DNA from: Runella defluvii
GTDB taxonomy: Bacteria; Bacteroidota; Bacteroidia; Cytophagales; Spirosomataceae
Direction of reading: 5' to 3'
Assembly (NCBI RefSeq): GCF_014195535.1
Contig: NZ_JACIBY010000012.1
Coordinates: 124,001-188,000 of the forward strand
DNA length: 64,000 nucleotides
This document shows positions 51,615-61,345 of the stretch, piece by piece; the first letter of the stretch is position 1; every line of letters starts with the position of its first letter. A program made the translations under genes and the position numbers. The notes beneath the pieces were generated by a model. That model ran no database searches, was not told the origin of the DNA, and saw only the letters and a program-made list of their open reading frames with translations.

Positions 51615-53237
51615 CTAAGGCGTTACCCGAAACCAGTCAAAATCAGCATATCCTGAATCGTTGATTTGGGTGGCACGGGTGCAGAAAATGCCCATTTTGG
51701 TTCCAATCCACATACCCACCTCGGCCGTAAAAACTCCGCTACAATCGGTGAAACGCTCGCCATCCGTGCTGTAACTAAATTGGCATTTTCCGCCTTGACT
51801 CACGTTAACGCGCAAGTAAACAGGCTTCCCTTTCTCCACCTTACCAATGACCGTTTCTTCTTCAGGAGCTTTGTCAGAGGCTTTTTTGCAAACGGTATAG
51901 ACCAGCGAAACCTCCCCATTTTTCGAGGATTTTAGCCCGACACTCGCGTAGCTTTTACCCATAATGATAAGCCCCGTTTTTTCATTTTCTAGCTTTGGAT
52001 TGGGGCTAAAAGTGAGTTTGGTGGTTGCGGTAAAGCTTTCGGCAGGGAATTTCTGCATAAGAAGGTTCGGGACGTCCCAGTAGTTTTTGGCCTCGTCGGG
52101 AATTTTGTCGGAATAAAGCCGCAGAAAACCAAGATTACTTGTTGTATGCCAAGTGCCCTTTGGATTGGCTTGCCACTGCCACTGAAGCCCAAGCTGTATC
52201 GTGTTAAATTCGTCGGATTCGGGGGGAGTAATGACGGGGTAAGTTTTACCAACATTGGGTTTTTTATACGAAACTACGGGTTCGCCGTCACCGTCTTTAT
52301 CAGTCCCAATTACGGGCCAATCGTTGGCCCATGTCATGGGTTGGAGGTGAACTACGCGCCCATACACGCCTTTATCCTGAAAATGCAAAAACCAATGTTC
52401 GCCCGATGGCGTATCCACCCACGCGCCTTGGTGGGGGCCGTTGATGGGGGTATTTCCTTGCGACATTACCACTTTTCGTTCGTAAGGCCCATAGACGTTT
52501 TTAGAGCGAAGCACCAGTTGCCAGCCCGTTGCTACGCCGCCTGCGGGAGCAAAAAGATAGTAGTAACCGTTGCGTTTGTACATTTTAGGGCCTTCAACGG
52601 TGGGGTCTTTTTCGTGACCATCATAAACAATTACCCCTTCATCGAGTACGGCAGTTCCTTCGGGGTTCATTTTTTTGATGGTCAGAATGCTTTTGATGCC
52701 CGCGCGGCTACCTGCCCAACCGTGTGCTAAATAAGCTTGTCCGTCTTCGTCCCAAAAGGGGCAAGGGTCAATCAAGCCTTTGCCTCCTTCGACCAATACG
52801 GGTGTTGACCAAGGCCCCGTCGGATTTTTGGCTTTGGTCAAATAAATTCCAAAGTCGGGGTCGGGATAGTAAATGTAAAATTCGCCTTTGTGGTAGCGAA
52901 TGGCAGGTGCCCAAACGCCATTTCCGTGTTGCGTCTTTGAAAAATGGTCGAATGGAGGCTGTCGCTTGAGGGCATGACCAATGAGTTTCCAATTGACTAA
53001 ATCGTTGGAATGAAGAATGGGTAAGCCTGGTACGGCATCAAAGCTGGAAGCAATCATGTAAAAATCATTGCCCACTCGACAGGCATCAGGGTCAGAATAG
53101 TCTGCGTGGAGAACGGGGTTTTTGTATGTTCCGTTGCCAAGGTCAGATACCCATACGTTGGAGATTTTCGGTTGCTGGGCTTGGGCAACAAAGATGACGG
53201 AACTGAGCAAAGCGCTCAAGGTATTTTTTAGATTCAT
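51615..53237 (-). CDS. Glycoside hydrolase family 43 with C-terminal beta-sandwich
   Basis: 540 residues. The signal peptide MNLKNTLSALLSSVIFVAQA is followed by the five-blade propeller: YKNPVLHADYSDPDACRVG (base D49), ILHSNDLVNWKLIG, GLIDPCPFWDEDG and VEGPKMYKRNGYYYLF (general acid E in VEGP). Residues about 345-540 form a lectin-like module (DEFNTIQLGLQWQWQANP), as in the beta-xylosidase-type subfamily. It removes xylose or arabinose units from side chains outside the cytoplasm. It is the last gene of the pectin locus, separated from CE8 by a 70-bp tandem repeat, so its expression may be partly independent. Confidence 0.92.
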   Translation of the reverse strand: MNLKNTLSALLSSVIFVAQAQQPKISNVWVSDLGNGTYKNPVLHADYSDPDACRVGNDFYMIASSFDAVPGLPILHSNDLVNWKLIGHALKRQPPFDHFSKTQHGNGVWAPAIRYHKGEFYIYYPDPDFGIYLTKAKNPTGPWSTPVLVEGGKGLIDPCPFWDEDGQAYLAHGWAGSRAGIKSILTIKKMNPEGTAVLDEGVIVYDGHEKDPTVEGPKMYKRNGYYYLFAPAGGVATGWQLVLRSKNVYGPYERKVVMSQGNTPINGPHQGAWVDTPSGEHWFLHFQDKGVYGRVVHLQPMTWANDWPVIGTDKDGDGEPVVSYKKPNVGKTYPVITPPESDEFNTIQLGLQWQWQANPKGTWHTTSNLGFLRLYSDKIPDEAKNYWDVPNLLMQKFPAESFTATTKLTFSPNPKLENEKTGLIIMGKSYASVGLKSSKNGEVSLVYTVCKKASDKAPEEETVIGKVEKGKPVYLRVNVSQGGKCQFSYSTDGERFTDCSGVFTAEVGMWIGTKMGIFCTRATQINDSGYADFDWFRVTP

Positions 53238-53280
53238 AGTGTCGGATTTAATTTGAGTGAAGACTAGGTTGCTCGGTGGC

Positions 53281-53411
53281 AGGGGTTTCTCAAAACCCCG
53301 CTCCAGAGCAAGCTTAAGTGGAGGTTTTGAGAAACCTCCAGCACTGTGTCAGGGGTTTCTCAAAACCCTGCCTCCAGAGCAAGCTTGAGTGGAGGTTTTG
53401 AGAAACCTCCC
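53281..53411. repeat. Tandem 70-bp fold-back element with GGTTTCTCAAAACC arms
   Basis: Two units begin at 53281 and 53351 (exact 70-bp period). Each has an AGGGGTTTCTCAAAACCC arm, an AGAGCAAGCTT(A/G)AGT spacer and the inverted arm GGAGGTTTTGAGAAACCTCC. The element lies between the CE8 and GH43 genes, inside the pectin locus. Confidence 0.88.
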
Positions 53412-53417
53412 GCATGG

Positions 53418-54425
53418 TTACTTCCACCATTTTCCAATTGAGTCGTTGCCCGATAGGATTTTATCGAGGGTATATTTTTTGAGGTCTTTGGTAGAAAGTT
53501 GCTTGCTCCATTTGACTCGGTTTTCGGTTTTTCCGCCCTCGCCATTTGACGCGTATTCGGCGTATAAAGTCGTTTTTTCATTTTCTGGATTTCGCCAATT
53601 GTCCCAACCTTCAGGGGTGATATGGTTCCCCATTTCGGTACGGATAAATAGGGTTTGCGAATAAGGCCGCCAAGGTCTGCCCAAATACACTTTTTTGGCT
53701 TCGGGCGCTGCGGTGAGTTTACAGTCGAAAAAGACAAAACCGAAAGGCTGGTAAGGGGGTGTTGCCGCAGCCGTAATAAACGAATTGGTAAGGCTATGAA
53801 TGGTACATTTATCGAAAACGGCAATAGATTTTCCGAAAATAAAATCGGTTGTTCCTTCAATGTAGCAGTTCTGGTAGTACTGACGGCTACCTTCGCGGGC
53901 GGCAAAAAGGGTGTCTTGGTTTCCTTTTAAAACGCAATTTTTACATACAAAGCGGTCGCCTTCAACGTGCAATGCCACCGCTTGCCCTACGCGTCCTGCG
54001 GTGTTTTGAATCGTTAGGTTTTCGATGACGATGTCGGGAGCATCCACCAGAACAACAAAAGATGTGTAGGTGCTAAACTTGTCTTTTCCTGTGGCGTCTT
54101 TGCTTCCATTGGGATATGACTTCCCCGAATAATCATTGCCCGTAATCACAACGCCTTCTTTGCTTTCGCCAATGAGGTGAATATTGGGTTTCCAAGCTGG
54201 AATGACGAGTTTTTCGTTGTACACCCCATTTTTGATGTACAACGTAACGCGCACTTGGGAGTGGTCGCGAAAGTTATTGACGGCTTCTTGGATGGTTTTG
54301 TAATCGCCGCTACCGTCTTGGGCTACCACAAATTTGGTGGGATAAGTGGGCGGCGGTGGGGTAGTCGATTGGGCAAAAATAAAATGCGTGCAAAGGCAGA
54401 GGCAAAAAAGCAAGTATCGAAACAT
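53418..54425 (-). CDS. Pectin methylesterase (carbohydrate esterase family 8)
   Basis: 335 residues with signal peptide FRYLLFCLCLCTHFIFA and a short Pro-rich linker (TTPPPPTYPT). The right-handed beta-helix carries all catalytic residues: Q148 (GQAVALHV), D171 (GNQDTLFA), D194 (DFIFGKS), R250 and W252 (LGRPWRPY). It removes methyl groups from homogalacturonan, giving the GH28 enzyme its substrate. It starts 5 bp after the GH28 stop, so the two are translated from one message. Confidence 0.94.
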   Translation of the reverse strand: MFRYLLFCLCLCTHFIFAQSTTPPPPTYPTKFVVAQDGSGDYKTIQEAVNNFRDHSQVRVTLYIKNGVYNEKLVIPAWKPNIHLIGESKEGVVITGNDYSGKSYPNGSKDATGKDKFSTYTSFVVLVDAPDIVIENLTIQNTAGRVGQAVALHVEGDRFVCKNCVLKGNQDTLFAAREGSRQYYQNCYIEGTTDFIFGKSIAVFDKCTIHSLTNSFITAAATPPYQPFGFVFFDCKLTAAPEAKKVYLGRPWRPYSQTLFIRTEMGNHITPEGWDNWRNPENEKTTLYAEYASNGEGGKTENRVKWSKQLSTKDLKKYTLDKILSGNDSIGKWWK

Positions 54426-54430
54426 GGGCG

Positions 54431-56083
54431 TTATTTATTGGTAAAAATCAGTTCTTTTTCAGAGGCACCTTCTAAAAACTCCGCTTTGGTTTTGGCGTTT
54501 TTAAACTCGGTATTCTTAACGCTGATGTTTTGGGTGCGGTTGCCATTGATTGAAAACAATACGTCCGAATTTTGAGCGTATTGGATACCGTCGAACGATA
54601 GTAGGCTACTGTTTAAGACGGAGATGACAGGTTTGGTTTTAACCGATTGGAGTTGTGCATTTTTGATAGAAATTCCTTTGGCATCTACCAATTCAGCCCC
54701 GACTTGGGTTTGGAGCGTTAGGTTTTCCATTTGGATATCTTCAATGGGCATTTCGGGAAGACCTCGGACAAAAATGCCCTTTTCGGCACCGTTACACACA
54801 ATATTCTCAAATTTCATGTGGCGGAAAATCGGCGTACCTTCGTTGACCTCAGGGCGTTCGTCGCGGGGGCTATCAGTTGCAAATTTGACAAAATAGTACA
54901 TATCAAAAAAAATGGCCTCTTGGGCGATATTTTTCATGTAAATGTTTTTGGCATAAATATGCTCAACGACCCCGCCACGGCCCCGTACCGATTTAAAGCG
55001 GAGCCCTTTGTCGGTGCCCATAAACGTACAATCATGCACAAACAAGTAGCGTGCACCGCCACTCATTTCGCTACCAACGACAAACCCACCGTGTCCGTTA
55101 TAGACCGTATTGTAGCGAATAATGCCATTTTCGGTCGGCATTCCGCGCTTGCGGCCTTCTTCGTCCTTGCCTGATTTGATGCAAATGGCATCGTCGCCTA
55201 CGTCGAGGGTACAGCCTTCGATGAGGAAGTTTTTGCAGGATTCGATGTCCATGCCGTCGCCATTGTGCGCATACTCGGGGTTTTTAACGAACAGATTCCG
55301 CAAGGTCAAATCTTGGCACATCAACGGATGCAAGCACCACGCAGGCGAGTTTTGGAACGTAACTCCTTCGAGCAAGACCTTTTTACAGTTGGTCAAAACC
55401 ACTAAATTCGGACGCAAAAAGTCTTTCATGTCCATAAAATCGTTGAGCGATTTGCCAGGTACCAACAACATGCTCTTGTTGCCCACGCTGGCTTGCTTAA
55501 ATTGCTCGCTTGGGTACCACGTTTTGCCGTCGTCTTTCAACACGCCTCCCGAAGCCACTTTCTCTTTCCATTGGCTTTCGGTGAGTTGGCTTTTGTTAAC
55601 AGCCCGCCAAACATCTCCGTTGCCATCCACAATTCCTTGCCCCGTAATGGCTACATTTTCGAGGTTTTTGCCCGAAATCGGGGATTGATTGCGCGCGGCA
55701 TTTTTGCCTTCATACACGCCTTCAACAATGGCATACTGGGTTTTGTCGGTGGTGAAAAGTAACGTAGCAGTTTTTTTAAGGTGCAGATTTACGTTGCTTT
55801 TGAGAACAACGGGACCCGTTAGCCAGAGCCCTGGAGGCACCAATACGACGCCGCCCCCTTTCTTGCTGCATTCCTCAATTGCGGTATTGATGGCCTGCGT
55901 ATTGAGCGTAATGCCGTCGGGCTTTGCGCCAAAACGGGTGATATTGATGGTGTCTTTACGGAAGGCAGGTTGGGCAATTTTTGGTAGATTCTTCCAACTA
56001 TAGAGCGTGGCGGATTGCGCCAAAAGCGCGGAAGAAGTAAATGCTAACAGGGTAGCGACAGAAAGAAAATGTAGTGGTTTCAT
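54431..56083 (-). CDS. Polygalacturonase (glycoside hydrolase family 28)
   Basis: 550 residues. Signal peptide LHFLSVATLLAFTSSALLA. The N-terminal FN3-like start is absent; the beta-helix begins near ITRFGAKPDGITLNTQAI (48-65). Catalytic motifs are GDGMD, D297/D298 (VGDDAICIKSG), H331 (GHGGFVVGSEMSGG) and RFKS. The length and the insertion near 205-240 resemble the exo-acting bacterial subgroup. It cuts the alpha-1,4-galacturonate backbone of pectin in the periplasm or at the surface. It sits between SusD and CE8 on one transcript. Confidence 0.94.
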   Translation of the reverse strand: MKPLHFLSVATLLAFTSSALLAQSATLYSWKNLPKIAQPAFRKDTINITRFGAKPDGITLNTQAINTAIEECSKKGGGVVLVPPGLWLTGPVVLKSNVNLHLKKTATLLFTTDKTQYAIVEGVYEGKNAARNQSPISGKNLENVAITGQGIVDGNGDVWRAVNKSQLTESQWKEKVASGGVLKDDGKTWYPSEQFKQASVGNKSMLLVPGKSLNDFMDMKDFLRPNLVVLTNCKKVLLEGVTFQNSPAWCLHPLMCQDLTLRNLFVKNPEYAHNGDGMDIESCKNFLIEGCTLDVGDDAICIKSGKDEEGRKRGMPTENGIIRYNTVYNGHGGFVVGSEMSGGARYLFVHDCTFMGTDKGLRFKSVRGRGGVVEHIYAKNIYMKNIAQEAIFFDMYYFVKFATDSPRDERPEVNEGTPIFRHMKFENIVCNGAEKGIFVRGLPEMPIEDIQMENLTLQTQVGAELVDAKGISIKNAQLQSVKTKPVISVLNSSLLSFDGIQYAQNSDVLFSINGNRTQNISVKNTEFKNAKTKAEFLEGASEKELIFTNK

Positions 56084-56134
56084 TCGATGTAAAAAAATAC
56101 AGGTACCGAGGGCGTCGATACCTGTATTGGCTTG

Positions 56135-57778
56135 TTATTGATAACCTTTGTTTTGGGCAAACTCCGTTTTGTTGGTAACGGCGTCCAATTGCGTTTGGGG
56201 AATTGGGCGTACAGTATGGTGCTCTTGCAAGTTGATGGCGTTGTCTGGTGCGTAGGCTTTGATACGTTCCATCAATTTACCTGTTCTTTTCAAATCGAAC
56301 CATCTGATTTGTTCTCCCGCCAGTTCACGGGCTCTTTCGTCAAGGATGAAATCAAGCGTTACTTGCGCGGGTGTGATTTGCATCGCTGCTGTTTTGCCCG
56401 TTTTGGCTGCTCGCATCCGAACGACATTGATTAAATCGGCGGCGGCTTTGGTATCGCCCAGTTTCATTTGGGCTTCAGCAGCAATCAAATACACTTCGGC
56501 CAATCGAATCACAAACACATCACGGGCGCTTTGGGCTTCGTTGAGGCTTGGGCGCGTTGCATCCATAAATTTGGAAAGTGTAGGATAGCGTAAATTGTCT
56601 TTTACCAAGCCGTTGGTATTATAAATTTTGCTGCGGTCGTAGGTTTGGTATTTACGCGTTTTTTCAAAGGCATCCGAAATTTCTTTGCGGCTACAAACCA
56701 CGGCAGTGTCTCCAATGGCCATGCCCGTGGGGCGAGAAGTGGCGTTGGCGTACCAAACTTCCATAAACGAACCCTCGTAGCGGGCATCGTTGTCGTTGTA
56801 CAAATCCAATAAAAACTGCGTAGGCATGTAGCGGTTAAATGGACGCCCATTGGTAATGTCACGGGTCATACCTGGGCGGTCATCGTATTTCATCAAGAAA
56901 AGTAAGTGCCCGTTGTTACTTCCACGACCATGCCCGTAGGGGTTAGACGTAGAGTTGGCTAAGTCGTTGATGGCCAAATTGGTGGAGTAGTCGATGGCGT
57001 AGATTACCTCTTTGTTTTTGAGGTTAGTCATTTTCCATAAATCAGCGTAATTAGCCTCCAATTTATAGGTGTTAGAGTTAATGACTGCTTGCGCCATTTC
57101 GAGGGCTTCTTTGTTCATGCCGCGGGTCAAGTACATCCGAGCCAAAAATGCTTGAGCGGCGCCTTTGGTGGCGCGGCCGTATTGGGCTTGGGTGACGGGT
57201 AAGTTGGCTACGGCAAATTTTAAGTCTTCAAAAATGAGTGCATAAAACTTATCTACGGGCGTACGATTGGCTGTGGCGACAATGCCGTTGGTTTCTTCGG
57301 TGGTAAAATGAACGTCCCCCCAAGTTTCGACAATATGCCAATAATAAAAGGCACGTAAGAACCGCAACTCGCCTTCGCGTACGGGGCGCACTGCTGGTGA
57401 CAAGCCTGCTTTTTCAATGCGAGTAATGCCTCCATTACAAAGATTAACGGCGGCGTATAACTCCCGCCAAAGATTAGTAAGGGCGGTGTTGTTGCTCTGG
57501 AGATTGAGGTATTGGGTCAAATCACGATACACTTCTCCCGCGCCTGAGGTCCAAATATCGGTACCAGTTTCCGCAATATTGTACCCTTCTTCTTTGCCAT
57601 ACCACCAGCGTTGGTAGGAATAAGCGGCATTGACCAACGTTTCAAAGCCTTCGGGTGTGGTAAAAACGGTTTCGGCAGTTTGCCCACTGGGGTTATATTC
57701 TTCCAGCACATTTTCGCAGGAAGCGAGCGACAACATCAAGGCCGCTACGATGCCAGTTCTTTTTAAGTATGATTTCAT
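56135..57778 (-). CDS. RagB/SusD outer-membrane lipoprotein of the pectin locus
   Basis: 547 residues. MKSYLKRTGIVAALMLSLASC is a lipoprotein signal. The SusD core (YSYQRWWYGKEEGYNIAETG, LRFLRAFYYWHIVETWGDVHF, RMYLTRGMNKEALEMAQ, and the C-terminal LDFILDERARELAGEQIRWFDLKRTG) is complete. It binds the polysaccharide at the cell surface and closes the SusC barrel. It is 25 bp downstream of SusC and 51 bp upstream of GH28. Confidence 0.95.
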   Translation of the reverse strand: MKSYLKRTGIVAALMLSLASCENVLEEYNPSGQTAETVFTTPEGFETLVNAAYSYQRWWYGKEEGYNIAETGTDIWTSGAGEVYRDLTQYLNLQSNNTALTNLWRELYAAVNLCNGGITRIEKAGLSPAVRPVREGELRFLRAFYYWHIVETWGDVHFTTEETNGIVATANRTPVDKFYALIFEDLKFAVANLPVTQAQYGRATKGAAQAFLARMYLTRGMNKEALEMAQAVINSNTYKLEANYADLWKMTNLKNKEVIYAIDYSTNLAINDLANSTSNPYGHGRGSNNGHLLFLMKYDDRPGMTRDITNGRPFNRYMPTQFLLDLYNDNDARYEGSFMEVWYANATSRPTGMAIGDTAVVCSRKEISDAFEKTRKYQTYDRSKIYNTNGLVKDNLRYPTLSKFMDATRPSLNEAQSARDVFVIRLAEVYLIAAEAQMKLGDTKAAADLINVVRMRAAKTGKTAAMQITPAQVTLDFILDERARELAGEQIRWFDLKRTGKLMERIKAYAPDNAINLQEHHTVRPIPQTQLDAVTNKTEFAQNKGYQ

Positions 57779-57803
57779 AAGTTCAATGATTCGAATGTGG
57801 TGG

Positions 57804-60800
57804 TTAAAAATTGGCGTTGAGCCCGATGATGTAGAGCTTGGTCATAGGGAAGTTTTCAGAACCTCCGCGTTCGGGGTCATAGTCGAGTTTGGTAAATGTA
57901 TGCAAGTTTTTACCCGTAGCATACACGCGTATTCCCTTGATAACCCCACCTTTAAACACCTTAGCAGGAAGGTTGTAACCTAATGAGACATTGCGAATTC
58001 GGGCAAACGAACCATCTTGGTAACCCAACGTAGAGAGGTATTTTAAACCACCATTTTTGTTAGGTCTTGGGTAAGCATTCGTGGGATTTTCGGGCGTCCA
58101 GTAGTCCAATCCCGCCGTACTGTTGCCTACGCCTTGGGCGTCAAAACGAGCGTAACGGTCGGCGTTAATCATCTGACCAATCCGCGCAAAAATGAAGAAG
58201 TTTAGGTCAAACCCTTTGTATTTTAGGGTATTGTCGAGACCGCCGCTCCATTTAGGGCGTGGCGTTCCTAGGATAGTACGGTCATTGACTGCATCAATTT
58301 TGCCATCGCCGTTTTGGTCTTGTACCTTGATTTCACCTGGCAATTGCATAGGAGATAGTTTCGCCGCTTGGTCTGCTTCAGAAGTTTGCCAGATGCCCGT
58401 TTTTTGATAGTCGTAATACACATTGATGGGGTAGCCAATAAACCATCCGTTCCCAATGTCGTTACCGCCTGTTACTAACTCGATGATTTCTTCTTTGTTT
58501 TTGGAGAATGTAAAGTTGCTATTCCAAGTAAAATGCTCAGTACGGATGTTGGTCGTTCCGATTGCGATTTCTACGCCTCGGTTGCGGGTTTTACCAATGT
58601 TTTGTTTTACGGTCGTTACACCCGTCGTTGGAGGTAACCCACGGTTAAGAAGCAGGTCAGTGGTACGAGTATCGTAAAAATCGACCGATGTTTGGATTCG
58701 GCCATTCAACAATCCAAAATCAAGACCAATATTTTTGGTATCGGAAAGCTCCCACGCGAGCTCGGCATTTCCAACAACGCGCGAAAATGTGTAGGCAGGA
58801 ACCGCAATGTCGTTGAAACCAAAAGCCACCCGTGCCAGGGTTGTTTGGGTAGCGTAAGGCCCAGAAGGGTCGTTTCCTGCTACTCCGTAGCTCAAACGAA
58901 GTTTCAAATCGCTCAAGCCTTTCACGCCTTGCATAAATTTCTCTTCAATAATACGCCACGCAAAGGCTGCCGAAGGGAAAAAGGTCCATTTGTTGCCTGG
59001 GGCCAATTTGGAAGAACCATCCTTACGAGCAGTAAGAGTCAATAAATATTTGTCGCGGAAAGCGTAATTGAGCCGCCCTGCGTACGACAAAAGGTTGTTT
59101 TTAGAGTATTCTGAATTGATTTTGATTTCTTCAGAGGCGCTTCCGAGCGAGTAAAAAAGCTGGGTAGAAAGCAACTGATTAACGCCTGACGCCATCACTT
59201 CATCCGAAGAGTTGCCGAGGTAGCTAGCTACTCCCGTAATGGTGAGAGTGTGTTGTCCAAATGTACGTTGGTACGTGGCTACGTTTTCCCAGTTGATGCT
59301 TTTTCCGTTGCTTGAAGAATAGCTCGCGATGGATTTGCCCGTCAAAGAACGGTCAATAGATTTAGGCGACGAGTAGGCTCCATTGCGGTTGAACGATAAG
59401 TTTACCCCTAGTGTGCTGCGGATGTTCAAGCCTTTAATGGGGGTAAATTCTAAATAACCATTGGTAAGCGAACGAGTCGTGAGAACGGAATTTTTGAAAA
59501 CATTGGGTTGTTCATCAGCCAAAGGATTAGCCGTTTGACCATCCAGCATGATAAAATTAAAATTGCCATTTTCATCGTACAACGAACCGAGTGGACTGAT
59601 TTTGTTGGCTTGATTGAGCGGGTCACGACGAACACTTTGGTCGTAGTACGTAAGTTGGCTTTGAAGCCCAATCTTCATCCAATCGTTGATGGTATAATCG
59701 ACGTTGAGACGGCCCGTGTAACGTTTAATCTCGTCGAGTTTTAGGATGCCTTTTTCATTATAAAAGTCAACGGAAATGTACGATTTGAGGCGGTCAGTAC
59801 CTGCACGTACGCCTAATTGATAGTTTTGTTGGAGGCCCTTGTGAATCAAAGCATCTTGATAGTCGGTCCAAATGCCCTTTTGTAAAGCGTCATACTCAGC
59901 GACGTTGGTAAAAATGGTAGGGTCGTCGGTAGGGCTTTTCCAAACGCCAGCTGCCCGCCAAGCTTCCCTTTTTAAATCACGGTATCCATTGATGTCCATG
60001 GCTTTGGGGTACATTGTCACCTGTGAAATTCCAGAATAGGTATTAAATGAAATTTCTGGACGACCTGATTTCCCCTTTTTAGTGGTGATAAGAATAACCC
60101 CGTTTGCCCCCCTCGAACCGTAGATGGCAATCGAGGAGGCATCTTTTAGGATATCCATGGTTTCAATATCGTTGGCATTGATGTCTTCCAAATTACCATA
60201 TTGGATTCCATCAACAATGATGAGGGGAGCATTGTTGCCGCCTATCGAACGGTTGCCTCGAATACGAATACTCACACCCGCACCTGCTTGTCCACTATTA
60301 CGGGTAATATCAGCACCTGCAATTTTACCTTGGGCTGCTTCCAAGACATTCGCCGTGGGTACTTCTTTGAGTTGTTCGCTTTTGAGTTGGACAACAGCAC
60401 CCGTCAAGTCTTTCTTCTTGACCGTTCCGTAACCGATTACGACGACCTCTTCTAGGGCATTCACGTCAGGAACGAGGGCTACATTGAGGGTCGTTTTTGC
60501 ACCTACCTCGACGTCTTGGCTTTGGTAACCCACAAATGAAAAAGTGAGAACGACTTTTTCACCTTCTGGGAGTGACAATTGAAACGCGCCTTTTGCATCG
60601 GTTGACGTGCCTCGTACGCTGCCTTTGATGACAACATTGACCCCAGGGATTGGCGTGTTTTTCTCATCTTTCACGATTCCACTGACCGTTTTGTCAATCG
60701 GGGCTGAGGCCACGACCGAAATTGGCGAGGTCGCTTCAGGCTCAATCACTACATGGCCATTGAGATAGCGGTAGGATAGGTGGAGCGGTGTGAGGAGTTC

Positions 60801-61121
60801 GTTTAGTGACTCAGTTAGGGTTTTTTGGGTAAGCGAAATGCTCACATTACGGTCAGAGCCAATCACTTTTGAGCTATAGACAAACCGAGCGTTTGTTTGC
60901 TTTTCGATTTGGGCTAGTACATTTTTAAGTTTTTGCTCTTCGACTTTTAAAGTCACCGAACGGTGCATTAATTCTTGCGTATAACCGTCATAGGCAAAGC
61001 TCATGCCTACGCAAGAAAGAAGCAGAATGAAGGGAATGAGGGATAGTTTCATAAGCCGCAGAAACGTTTTGGAGCGCCAGCATTGCTTGAAGCTTATTAG
61101 AGTAAAATTGTTTTTTTTCAT
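57804..61121 (-). CDS. SusC/RagA TonB-linked outer-membrane protein with STN domain, pectin locus
   Basis: 1105 residues from the ATG at 61121 (MKKNNFTLISFKQCW); a much longer in-frame extension upstream runs through the gap to FecR and has no signal. The order is a signal segment (LIPFILLLSCVGMSFA), an STN domain (VTLKVEEQKLKNVLAQIEKQ), a CarboxypepD-reg-like domain (GIVKDEKNTPIPGVNVVIKG), the plug (VDGIQYGNLED, LKDASSIAIYGSRGANGVI) and a barrel ending in a final Phe. It imports oligogalacturonides with TonB and, through the STN domain, signals to FecR. Confidence 0.94.
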   Translation of the reverse strand: MKKNNFTLISFKQCWRSKTFLRLMKLSLIPFILLLSCVGMSFAYDGYTQELMHRSVTLKVEEQKLKNVLAQIEKQTNARFVYSSKVIGSDRNVSISLTQKTLTESLNELLTPLHLSYRYLNGHVVIEPEATSPISVVASAPIDKTVSGIVKDEKNTPIPGVNVVIKGSVRGTSTDAKGAFQLSLPEGEKVVLTFSFVGYQSQDVEVGAKTTLNVALVPDVNALEEVVVIGYGTVKKKDLTGAVVQLKSEQLKEVPTANVLEAAQGKIAGADITRNSGQAGAGVSIRIRGNRSIGGNNAPLIIVDGIQYGNLEDINANDIETMDILKDASSIAIYGSRGANGVILITTKKGKSGRPEISFNTYSGISQVTMYPKAMDINGYRDLKREAWRAAGVWKSPTDDPTIFTNVAEYDALQKGIWTDYQDALIHKGLQQNYQLGVRAGTDRLKSYISVDFYNEKGILKLDEIKRYTGRLNVDYTINDWMKIGLQSQLTYYDQSVRRDPLNQANKISPLGSLYDENGNFNFIMLDGQTANPLADEQPNVFKNSVLTTRSLTNGYLEFTPIKGLNIRSTLGVNLSFNRNGAYSSPKSIDRSLTGKSIASYSSSNGKSINWENVATYQRTFGQHTLTITGVASYLGNSSDEVMASGVNQLLSTQLFYSLGSASEEIKINSEYSKNNLLSYAGRLNYAFRDKYLLTLTARKDGSSKLAPGNKWTFFPSAAFAWRIIEEKFMQGVKGLSDLKLRLSYGVAGNDPSGPYATQTTLARVAFGFNDIAVPAYTFSRVVGNAELAWELSDTKNIGLDFGLLNGRIQTSVDFYDTRTTDLLLNRGLPPTTGVTTVKQNIGKTRNRGVEIAIGTTNIRTEHFTWNSNFTFSKNKEEIIELVTGGNDIGNGWFIGYPINVYYDYQKTGIWQTSEADQAAKLSPMQLPGEIKVQDQNGDGKIDAVNDRTILGTPRPKWSGGLDNTLKYKGFDLNFFIFARIGQMINADRYARFDAQGVGNSTAGLDYWTPENPTNAYPRPNKNGGLKYLSTLGYQDGSFARIRNVSLGYNLPAKVFKGGVIKGIRVYATGKNLHTFTKLDYDPERGGSENFPMTKLYIIGLNANF

Positions 61122-61345
61122 ACCTTTAAGGTGTTTTGTTGGTGGAAAAATCAGCAAAAACATTTCCTGTCGGGATAGGATTCGCGGTCTGACTCCGAAG
61201 GAAATGCCTTTAGAAGCACCAGTTTGTGTTGGAAGCACGGCTGGTGTTTTTTCTTGAAGAGGGTTACTCAATTTGTAGAAATAAGTGCATAGTGGTAAAA
61301 AGATTAGGAGGTTTGAAATGTTGTTATGTGTTGAAAGAGAGCGGA

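Noticed and set aside
61122-61345. Riboswitch or terminator in the FecR-SusC gap (CACCAG...CTGGTG near 61215-61249)
   Set aside because: The stem is only six to eight bases with an 18-base loop, and the T run is on the strand without a gene.
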